A stretch of 64,000 bases of DNA. Origin: Deuterostichococcus epilithicus. Lineage: Eukaryota > Chlorophyta > Trebouxiophyceae > Prasiolales > Stichococcaceae. The stretch spans positions 3,286,001-3,350,000 of the forward strand of contig JAVTLE010000014.1 in NCBI GenBank assembly GCA_033439295.1. The letters are read 5' to 3'. This document shows, piece after piece, positions 55,223 to 64,000 of the stretch. The translations under genes and the position numbers were made by a program. The notes beneath the pieces were generated by a model. That model saw nothing but the letters and a program-made list of their open reading frames with translations. It had not been told where the DNA came from and did not search any database. Every line of letters starts with the position of its first letter. Within the stretch, counting starts at the first letter, position 1.

Positions 55223-55672
55223 GTGGCGTCGTGTGCTGCTGGCATCATCAGAACGACATTCGGGTTTGTGCGAATTCAAAGGGCTGCACGTAAGCGTGTT
55301 CGGTGTACAACGATAGGACCTTTTGCAGGGGTCGGCAGGTTGAACTAACCAATCGTTGGGTCTTGAGTGTGCATAGGCCCTACTCGTAAGGCATCCATGC
55401 CGGAAATTTAGCATAGTTTATGCAGCTCGCGGCACACGTGTTATAGTTATCTGGTCCGACTCTCTACCTTGACTTCAGACGGACCGAAGTTGCACCGATC
55501 CCCAACCTCCTCAGTGCCGATTGGACAGCGCCGCCGTTGTCATGTCTGCAAGCTCGGGTTGACCGCCAGAAGCCCGTGCAATTTCGCATCGAACATACAG
55601 CTTCCTCTCATCAGCGGTCTGGCTGCACAGTTGGTGTTGTGCTTTTGCACGCCACTACTTTTGCACGCCGCA
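55223..55672. other. intergenic region, upstream CNOT10 exons not found
   Basis: About 450 bases lie between same-strand genes. An open frame runs into the next gene from 55469 but does not resemble the N terminus expected of CNOT10. No repeat or recognised element. Confidence 0.4.
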
Positions 55673-57087
55673 ATGGACGCGATGAAACTGCAACCTACAG
55701 ACTGGAGGCAGCTGCGCGATCTTGGTGTCGACTATGCCCGCCATAAGCAGCATCATGCTGCTTGCTTTTTCCTCACGGAGGCACTGCAACTCGCAGGATC
55801 TGCGCAGGTGCGTTGTAATATTGGAATCGGCACTGCATGATGATGTCACAGGCGGATGAACCCGCCTTCGATGAACACGCCTTCAATCGAGGGGTGAGCT
55901 TGAATCATGATGAGCCTGATGAGACGGTCCGCCGCTGCTGGAAATCGTTCGTTGCAATGTTTCCAGGTGGGCGGCACTGCAGGCGCTAGCCCTCAGGAGC
56001 AGCTGACGCTGCTGTACCACGTAGGCCTGCAGCACCTGCTGCTCGGCCGCCCCGGCGCTGCGCTGGCCTGCCTCCGCGGCGCCGCGCCTGCGCTGCTGCG
56101 CCAGCCGCTGCTGTGGCTGCGGATGGCAGAGGCCGCCATCGGCATGCACGCCGCAATGGGGCCAGATGCCACGACCGGTGATGCAGCCGGCGCGTTGGCG
56201 GTCCCAGATGGGGCTGAGCAGGCAAGCGAGCCCGAGCGGCTGCTGGCAGACGCGGCGATGTGGCTGCGGACGGCTCGGCTCCTGGCGGACCAGGGGACCC
56301 AGCAGCAGCCCGCTGCTGAGCAGCTGCAGGCGAGACTCTGGGCGCCGAAATTGAATCCCGCCATCGCATCCAGCTGACATCTCACAGCTCGCAGTACTGC
56401 CAGTACCACGTGTCCAGCAAGCCACTTGAAAATGAAAGCAAACCATCTAGCGTTGGCCTGTGCATTGGACGGCAAGGGCTCATGTAGCACGCTCGGCGCC
56501 TGCCGCAGGAGCTGCAGGCAGTGAGGCACATGGCGCTGCTCACTGCCATGCACGTGGAGCTGCGGCAGGGCAACCACCTGGTGGCGCTGCGGCACGCGCG
56601 CGATCTCGTGGCCGACACTGCAGCGGCGGCCGCCGCCCACGCCACCGCGCACGAGCATGCGGCAGAGGCACTCGCCAGCGCTGGGCGGCTGCCCGAGGCG
56701 CTGGCGCAGGTGGAGGCGGCTATGATTTGCAGCTCTCGGGCCCAGAAACTCCAGGAGAGCCCTGTCAGCAACGGGTCAGAGTCTGTGCCCGTCGCGGCGC
56801 CGGCTGGGCAGCAGGCCAGGCAGGAGACCAATGCGGCGGTGGCTGCGCTCCGGGAAGGGGATGTACATACTGCCGACGACGGCATCCGAAAGGCACTCGC
56901 GCTGCAGCCGGGCCTGCGGCAGGCGCAGCTGGCCGCGCTGCAGTGCAGGCTGCTGGCGGGCGACACGGCGGCGGCCGTGCAAATGCTGAGGCCTCGCGAA
57001 CAGGACTTTGCTATGGCGCAGCAGTCGAACACGTCTTCATTGGTAGCTGACGAAGGAGGATGTGCTTATCTCGTGAATTGGACCTAA
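55673..57087 (+). CDS. CNOT10-like TPR protein of the CCR4-NOT complex, N-terminally short
   Basis: Exon 1 (55673-55807) reads MDAMKLQPTDWRQLRDLGV and then YARHKQHHAACFFLTEALQ, a TPR helix pair. Exon 2 (near 55852-55893) reads ADEPAFDEHAFNRG. Exon 3 (from 55968) has the CNOT10 core LTLLYHVGLQHLLLGRPGA, then ALACLRGAAPALL and RQPLLWLRMAEAAIGMHAA. The last exon starts near 56511 (ELQAVRHMALLTAMHVELR) and adds further TPRs (HEHAAEALASAGRLPEALA; AVAALREGDVHTADDGIRK; LRQAQLAALQCRLLAGDTA). CNOT10 pairs with CNOT11 in CCR4-NOT, the mRNA deadenylase complex. The start is doubtful, because CNOT10 proteins are usually longer at this end. No GT donor fits the end of exon 3. A GC donor after AEQLQ (CAG|GCGAGA, near 56328) would bypass the in-frame stop. 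Confidence 0.65.
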
Positions 57088-57208
57088 TCGCTTGCCAATC
57101 TACGAGTGCCATGACGACTGTCGTAGAGGAGTTATGCGACCCTTCCAGCATATTTCTACCCACCCGGGATTTCAACACACATGCAATGCAAGCGCCGGTG
57201 ACCACCCT

Positions 57209-60200
57209 TCACTCCCCCTCGCTGTCCTCGTCGTCGCCTCCGCCGCCGCCGCTGCTACTGCCCCGCTTTGCACGCGGCTTGCTGAGGTTGCCGCCCAGTG
57301 CCACTTGGATGGCCTGAAATGCATCACACAGGAGTCCATCGCTGACCCTGCTGCGCCGAGACATGACACAGGCTGGTGTTGCTTCCATTCTTGGATCTGC
57401 GAGGAGCGACGCCACAGTATTAAGAGGTAACCCACCTCTGCCACGGTGCGGCAGGGCATCAGCTTGATGCCCTGCAGACGCTCCACCGTTTTCTGGAACG
57501 CCTTTGTGGATGGCCCCTTGGCGGGGTATGGCACAATGACCTACAGCAGCACAGCGTGAAGTTGGACCGCTGACACCTGCTGATGCGCTGTCGAGTACCA
57601 GCCTGAAACAAGCAAGGCAACCTGCGCTGACAAAGTTTGCAGCATCTCACTTGAGTGAAGCCCAGTTTGGTGGCCTCTGCAAGGCGGCGCTCCAGATGAC
57701 CGACCTGCCTGCCGCCAAACCGTGCACAGCGACAGCGAGTCAGCGTGGTGATGTGATCATCCCTCGATGGAGGCGTCGACTGTGGCGGCAATGTCACACA
57801 CAGAAAGCAGTGCGTCCCGATTCTGGGGTGAGAAGCTGCATCCGCTGTGTTGCAAGACCCGCACACTCACCGCAGCTCGCCGGCCAGACCCATTTCCCCA
57901 ATGGCGGCCATCGTTTGCGGCACGCCGCGGTCGTAGTAGCTGGATGCGACTGCGAGCGCCACGGCCAGGTCCGACGCCGGCTCCCTGCGCACGCCGCAAT
58001 CCAGCCCCTTCATGCTCAGCAGGCACCGTTGAGAAGCCTTTTTACCGAATCAAATCTGCGGGTACAAGACCGATGCAATGGAACTGCTGTCATCTCGGGT
58101 GCGGGACCCGCAGAAAGCAATCGTCTCGGAGACTTGTCAGCCCTGGCATAAGGACTCGCACCGCATGGTCATGCCCCCCACAACGTTGGTATGCACGTTC
58201 ACGGCGAAGGGCTTGACGCCGGTGTGCTTCGACAGCACCGCTAGGATGAGGCTCAGCCGGTCGCGGTGGACGCCGTTCGGCACCCGCACCGGTGGGGCAC
58301 CCTGCGCAGCAACACCCACGGCTTGCACGTCGAGTGTGATCATCAGCGTCATCGAACAGTTAAACTCATGGCGACGACATACAGCTTCTCAAATTATTGG
58401 TGTGCAGCCTGAGACCCATGGTGTACAGCGCGGAAGTGTCACGAGGTTCTGGACGCTGGCACCCACAAATCAACACCAGCATGTGCGACCGCTCCTAACA
58501 CAGTGCTTGCTCAGCTGAGGACGCCACAGGGGAGTTCAAGAACAAGGCAGGCGTCACACCTGGTGCGTGGGCGAGCACAGCGCCTGCACCTCCAGCAGCA
58601 GGGGCCGGGTGCCCTCCAGCGTGACGGTGACCGCGGAGCTGACCCCCTGGCCGTCGCTTCGCTCGCTGAGGAACAGCTCGCTGGGGTTCTCCACCGCCGT
58701 CAGCCCCTCCTCACCCATCGCAAACACACCCACCTGTGCTCGCAAGGGGCGCCGCCGTCAAGGCTGATCCCGCCTCATGACCCGTATCACAGCTGCCCCT
58801 GCGTCCTCTCCAGGACAGGCGCCAGCTCTCTGCCGAGGCCCCTGCCACCCGATGACACACCCCAGCCGAGAGCAACATCAAGGAACACATGCTTGTGACC
58901 GTGCCAGGCTCCTGCATGTCAACGGGCCTAGCATTCGCTCAAGGCGCCGCGAAACTGTTCTCCCCTGTAGCAGAGTCCAGCGGGCCAAAGAAAAGGGGGG
59001 TGTGTTTCACCTCGTCGGTGGCACCGTAGCGATTCTTGATTCCGCGCAAGAGGCGGTAGGACTGCTGCCGCTCGCCCTCCATATAGAGAACCACGTCCAC
59101 AACGTGCTCAAGCACCCGCGGTCCAGCTATCTCCCCAGACTGCAATTACAGCGCTAATCTGGGCCGCGGTCATCCGGTTAGATGCGCTGTGAGCGAGTAT
59201 TGCCGCCGGAACGGTGATGTGCGAGCGGTCTGTCGGTGCTTATTGCACACGGCGTGCATCGGCATCAGTGTCCGCTTCTCCGTGCACTGGACATATGCGA
59301 CTCTGTGAGTACGCCTGGAGGTGCGGGTCGGCGGCCCACCTTGGTCACATGACCGATGAGGAAGATGGGGATCTTCTCCCGCTTGGCGACATGCAGCAAA
59401 GCCGTGGCGCACTCCCGCACCTGCAGCCAAGCCAGCCACAGCAGTGATTCCCCCACCGGCGCCGGCCCCAGCTGTCGAGCCGCCCCTTAGGTGCAGCAGG
59501 CAGGCAGGCGCCGGGCAGCCGCTGGTGGCTTGCCACACCCAAGTTTTGCTTTGCCGTGAACCATCACAAGCATAGGGAGAGCAAGTGAGCCAGATAGTAT
59601 TGAGAAGATGATCTGTTGTACAACCATATGAACCCCACACAAAGCCCTCAGTCCAGCACCTGGCTGACGCTGCCGGCGCTGCCGTTGACATCGTCAAGGT
59701 ACACCGTCTGGATGGAGTCGATGATGACCGCCACCGGCTGCATCTCCACTATCTCCTGCAGGATGGCCTGCGCGGTGGCACCGGGCAGCAGGTTAGCAAG
59801 ACCGCCGCGGGCGGCGTGTGTTTGCGTGGGTGTGCATCTCCACGATGTCCTGTAGAAAAGCCTACAGTGTGGCACGGGACAGCACGTCAGCACGGGAGCT
59901 GCACCGCTGCGTTCACCAGGGTAGTCCTGCCATGGCACCAGGCGGCGCGTCAAGTCCCCTTTGCAACCAGCTCCCAGCATGGCAAATGGCACGCCTCGAG
60001 GATGCCTCAGACGTTTTCGTCTTCGAAATTATGTGTGTGTCTGGCGCGCACGTCTAGGCGGGTTGCGCTGTACAGGAAGATGTTGGCATTGGCCATGAGG
60101 CCCATTCGCTCCGCACGGCTGCCGATCTGCTCCACACTCTCCTCACCTGCGGAGTATGTAAACGGTGCAGCATTTTCGCGAGGTGGTCCAGTCCTTTCAT

Positions 60201-61857
60201 GCTCCGAGTTCGCATGAGTGTGACAGGCGGGTGCCGCTGCGCAGTGCGGCAGCATTGCAATAGCACCGTCATGACCTGGTCGACACGCTTGCCGGCTGCT
60301 TGGCGGCGCGCTGCGCAGCTGTGAGGGGAAGGACACTATTGTCAGGCTGTGATTTGTTACGCCCTGAGCCCACCTGAGACATAAAGCACTTCGCCCTCCA
60401 CGGGCTGCGGCCCGTCATCATGCGGCGATGCGCCATTTGCTTTCAGGACCTGAGGCGGCCCCGCCTGGGTGAGCATTGCTGCGACCTGCCCGTGAGGAAG
60501 ACGACAAGCCTGATATGACAGACCCTTCTGCACACCACCAAATCGGACAAACTCGAGCTTGGCTGTGGTGCATACGCCCTGCAGTAGCACCGGCATGTCA
60601 TAACAAGGATGTGGCAAAGGTAGCCACGCTCTGATGCTGGATGTCAGGCCCAGCGACTCTGTGATGGGATGCATCCAGTCCGGGCGGGAAGCACCTGCAA
60701 GAGGAGGGTGCTCTTGCCGACTCCGGGGTCGCCCCCGATGAGGATCATGGAGCCCGGCACGACGCCGCCGCCGAGCACGCGCCCCATCTCGGCGCCGTTG
60801 CTGCCCGCCAGAGGCAGCCGCCACTTGCTGCCGTATCCGCGCTGCCGCACGTCGGAAATGCGCTGTGGCCCTGCACGAAAGGCCGCGGCTCCATTGGCAG
60901 CTGCTACAAATATCGCAGTTTGCAGTCTGCTGTGCATGCGAGGAGTGGCGCTGCACGAGGTCGTCCTTGATTTGCCTTGTGGACCAGTCGTCCTTTGCAC
61001 ACGGATGTCAGGTAGGAACAACCCCGTGGCTTGACTCGGGCAGTGACCAGCCCCCCCCGATGCAGCACTTTGTCAGAGAGCCTGGCAGCAAAGACTGCCA
61101 GAGAAGGGCGCACGGTCGGAGCCTTCGACCCATTGCCGCCGCTGCGCGAAAGACCGCGCTCCGCCTCCTGGGCCGCCACCAGCGGAGGGTTCCTGCGGTG
61201 GCAGCGCCCACCTGCCGGTGCCGGTGCTGCTGGCTGCGCCGCCCAGGCCGGCGCCAACGCTGCGGGCTGCCGCAACTCCGCCGCCGCCCCCGCCGCCGCC
61301 TCCCTCCCTGACCACCACCTGTGCCAGCCTGCATCAGCCGGTAGCACAGCACCCCCCGGCGTCAGGCGCCGGATCCCTGCCAGTCATGTTGTCAGGTACC
61401 CTGCAAAGGTTGGGGACGCCGCCCACTTTGCTTCGACTTCATGGAAATTTGTCCCGGAGGTGGACTGCACGCACGTGTTCCAGGCGTCGCAGGAGGGGCA
61501 GCGGCCGCCCCACTGTGGCGTGACCTCTCCGCACTCCGAGCATTTGTACGCCTTCTTCGCCTTGGGGGCGCCTGCAAGACAGTTCGATACCGCTCCGACG
61601 ACATGGAATCGAGGGTTCCCAGCGCATTGCCCTCCAACGACGACGTGGCAATGGCTACCTGCTGTCGCGGCATAGGTGCGCACGGTGCGCTGCCTCTGCA
61701 AGCCGAAGCGGTGCTGCCATCGGTCGTGCGCAGTTGATGTTTGGGATGCTGTGTACATCGTAAAGGTCTGTGGCTCGATGCTGAGCGTTCTGAGCACCCG
61801 CATGCTGCCCAGTCGGCCTGCCGCAAACAGCAATCTGTGCGCGGCAGGTGTCCACAT
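57209..61857 (-). CDS. RADA: organellar DNA repair protein RadA/Sms
   Basis: The start [19 protein letters not shown] at 61857 leads an Arg/Ser/Thr-rich targeting sequence. Domains follow in RadA order. A C4 zinc finger is [20 protein letters not shown] (near 61500-61560). The RecA-like ATPase has [19 protein letters not shown] with Walker [10 protein letters not shown] (near 60740). Next are [19 protein letters not shown] (near 60080-60140), [19 protein letters not shown] (near 59700, Walker B) and [19 protein letters not shown] (near 59370). [19 protein letters not shown] and the RadA-specific KNRYGATDE lie near 59020-59140. The C-terminal Lon-like domain has [40 protein letters not shown] and [17 protein letters not shown] Gly/Ser-rich acidic tail ends at 57209. 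Bacterial RadA promotes branch migration in recombination. Plant RADA works in organelle DNA repair, and organelle targeting is inferred here from the N terminus. Confidence 0.9.
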
Positions 61858-62320
61858 CTGCCTCGTCAAGGGACACGATACGTCACCCAGATCGGTATTG
61901 CTGCACCAAGGAGAAAGCCAGGACAGACGTGCAAGAATGCAAACTGCAACGTATTTCGCTGCGCGGGCCTTGAGTCTGAGAGACACAGCACAGCATGTCG
62001 GTGTTGCATCTCCGACACAACTAGTTTACACGATAACAGACGCAGTATTGTGCTTCAGAGTGAACTGCACACAGCAAGGTTTCGCATTCCGAGTAGCATC
62101 GGCTGCCGCACTCACGCCTTGTTGGCAAGTGGACGTTGCCACCAGTTTTCATCTGCCAGCCACTGGCCTGTGAGCTGGGATCGCAAGCAAAGAGCCTTGC
62201 TGGGTGGTTGCAAGTCGACAGCAGCTCAGTCAATATCGTGAAGGCCTGCGAAGCTGCCACCTGGGGTGTTGGATCCGGGCCAGGCCTGGCTGCCTGGCGG
62301 GGTCTCACGGCGCCAGCACC
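61858..62320. promoter_or_regulatory. 463-base divergent promoter region, RadA and VPS24
   Basis: The start codons at 61857 (minus) and 62321 (plus) point outward, so both promoters lie here. No specific motif stands out. Confidence 0.45.
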
Positions 62321-63891
62321 ATGTTCCCAGAGAAGGGAAACATCTTCTCCAATATCGCCGGCGTCTTCCAGAAGAAGCCAGAACCCCGTGAGTAACTATC
62401 AGTGCGGGCAGATCTGGTCCATCGAGCTTCTGCGATCCGCCGCACCTGCGCAGGTCCTGGGCCATGCTTCTGCGTGTTGCTGGAGGGCGATCGATCAGTG
62501 CAATTCTGCTGCCGGTGCAGGTGAGCTGGTCAGGAAATGGCAGGCCATGCTGCGGAAGGAGACGCGGGGTATGGACATCCAGATCCGGGATATCCAGCGG
62601 TGCGGCAATCCGGCACCGCGAATGCTACAGCGCCCTTGCGGTGCATGGGCAACTGCAGCATGCTGCTTGGCGAATGCATAATGCACACTCGATAACCGAG
62701 AAGCCGAGACGTCGAGAGATCTTACCCCTCTGGAGGATGTACTGGACTCTTTCCTACATCTGCGCAGGGAGGAGAAGAATGCGCAGAAGCAGGTGAAGGA
62801 GGCAGCCAAGCGCGGCGACGTTGCGTCGGCGCGGCTGCTGGCGAGGGAGCTGGTGCGCACTCGGAAGGCGACGACGCAACTGTACACGCACAAGGCGCAC
62901 ATGATCGCCATGGGCACGCAGCTGCAGGAACAGCTGGCCATGGTCAAGGTGCGTCGAGGCAGCGCTGTTGTAGGCAGACCTTGCCGGCGGGGGGCAGCCG
63001 CTGCGCAGCTCGGAGGGGAGGGGAGACATTTGACGGTCCATTGACCATTGTCGAATATTAGAACAGCGAGAGCACTATCAAAGGCGTGGGGCTCCCAACG
63101 GCTGGCAGCCGCGGCGGCTCCCTTCCTATGCACAGCTTGGAGGCGAGTCATCCATCAAGTGTTACCGCGCAATGCTGGTGTCTGCAGGTGGCCGGCACGT
63201 TGTCCAAGTCCACTGAAGTCATGAAGCTTGTCAATGACATGATGAAGGTGGGCTTCTGATGCTACTCACGTGTTGCTGTTGCAACCTGGGATGTCGCCAG
63301 ATGATGCCTAGCTGCAGTACCTCTCCATTCTTGGGCCATGTGAAAGCAATGTCAGACAGACTCTGGCGGCCCTCCAAGATGCCACACCCGAGATGCAGGC
63401 CAGCCGGCTGAACCAGACAATGATGGAGATGTCGAGGGAGATGATGAAGGCAGGCGTCATTGATGAGATGATGTCGGACGCCATTGACGGCGCCATCGAC
63501 GATGAAGACATGGAGGACGAGACAGACGCAGAGGTCGATAAGGTACTTTTGGTGCTACCGATGGTGTTGACGCCTGAAGCATTGCATGCCTTCTGCGCTG
63601 GCTACCTGAGCTGTCCCGCCTGCGTCAGAGGGCGCACCATCTCAGTCTGAGCATCGGAGGTTTTGTGACGCAGGGCTTGTTGATGTTGTGCAGCCGTTGG
63701 GCAGCCGCGGCCGGCAGCATGAGATGTGGTGTCTGTCATGGCAGGTCCTCATGGAGATTGCCGGGGAGACGATGTCGCAGATGGCGGCGGCGCCCAAGCA
63801 GCGGCGGGAGCAACCGGCAGCGGTCGCGGCAGAGGAGGACACCGAGCTAGAAGACGACCTGCAGGCCCGCCTGGAAGCCGTGCGGTCATGA
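62321..63891 (+). CDS. VPS24: ESCRT-III subunit VPS24 (CHMP3)
   Basis: Six exons, all in phase: 62321-62387, 62521-62599, 62768-62948, 63188-63247, 63360-63542 and 63745-63891. They give 238 residues, close to the usual length. The N terminus MFPEKGNIFSNIAGVFQKK is followed by the basic helical core (LVRKWQAMLRKETRGMDIQ, KNAQKQVKEAAKRGDVASA, LLARELVRTRKATTQLYTH). Next come VAGTLSKSTEVMKLVNDMM and EMSREMMKAGVIDEMMSDA, then the acidic autoinhibitory segment (IDDEDMEDETDAEVDK). The last exon reads VLMEIAGETMSQMAAAPK and ends LEDDLQARLEAVRS, where DDLQARLEAV is a MIM1-type MIT-binding motif. VPS24 caps and remodels ESCRT-III filaments on endosomes during multivesicular-body formation and membrane scission. 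Confidence 0.93.
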
Positions 63892-64000
63892 GGATGGCGC
63901 CAGAATACGGGATCCCTCACAGAGTGGCCTCCACGCCCCTTGCGAGATGTGCTGCCGCGATGTGGCTGCCATCATATCGCCGCCAAGCGGAAGGCGATTC

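Overview
The window is eukaryotic nuclear DNA, most likely from a trebouxiophyte-type unicellular green alga (Chlorella/Coccomyxa relatives). The reasons are these. It carries plastid genes confined to the green lineage, a TIC236 envelope protein and a PSB33/TEF5-type Rieske-fold protein. It has plant-type single-copy genes: an XEG113-type arabinosyltransferase, an isoprenylcysteine methylesterase, a GC3/GC4-type golgin and an organellar RadA. Exons are GC-rich and strongly alanine-biased. Nearly every gene is cut by many short introns with GTGAGC or GTGCGC donors and TGCAG acceptors. A short interstitial TTTAGGG tract matches the plant and Chlorella telomere unit rather than the Chlamydomonas one. 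Four N bases show it is draft assembly. I see no tRNA, rRNA, CRISPR, retroelement or DNA transposon.

Layout, left to right. (1) 1-1412 (+) is the 3' part of a leucine-rich-repeat-like gene cut by the window edge. (2) 1929-3130 (-) is a Rad60/SUMO-like-domain protein. (3) 3654-6360 (+) is an isoprenylcysteine methylesterase. (4) 6801-7372 (-) is a complete three-exon 113-residue protein of unknown function. (5) 8620-12485 (-) is a kinesin with a C-terminal SAM-like module. (6) 13687-18493 (+) is an XEG113-like type II membrane glycosyltransferase. (7) The convergent gap that follows holds an unusual inverted tandem-repeat array at 18977-19532. (8) 19753-21544 (-) is a six-exon plastid-targeted LEA-like protein with four 11-residue repeats. 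(9) 21928-40392 (+) is TIC236, with a very large low-complexity insertion. (10) 40853-42181 (+) is PSB33/TEF5-like. (11) 42758-45186 (+) is a coclaurine N-methyltransferase/CFA-synthase-type methyltransferase. (12) 45720-51992 (+) is a GRAB-domain golgin. (13) 52395-55222 (+) is a UBL-WLM-PUB metalloprotease. (14) 55673-57087 (+) is a CNOT10-like TPR protein with a short N terminus. (15) 57209-61857 (-) is organellar RadA/Sms. (16) 62321-63891 (+) is the ESCRT-III subunit VPS24.

The genes are ordinary single eukaryotic transcription units, not operons. Several are paired head to head: Rad60-like/ICME, kinesin/XEG113, LEA/TIC236 and RadA/VPS24. These could share promoters. The LEA/TIC236 pair is notable because both products go to the plastid. 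The CNOT10-like and RadA genes converge with only about 120 bases between their stop codons.

Exon boundaries were worked out by hand from reading frames, splice signals and family similarity. For the 113-residue gene, the LEA-like gene, VPS24, the TIC236 5' end and most of PSB33, the splice phases were checked and agree. For the rest, the gene span and domains are firm but individual introns are approximate.
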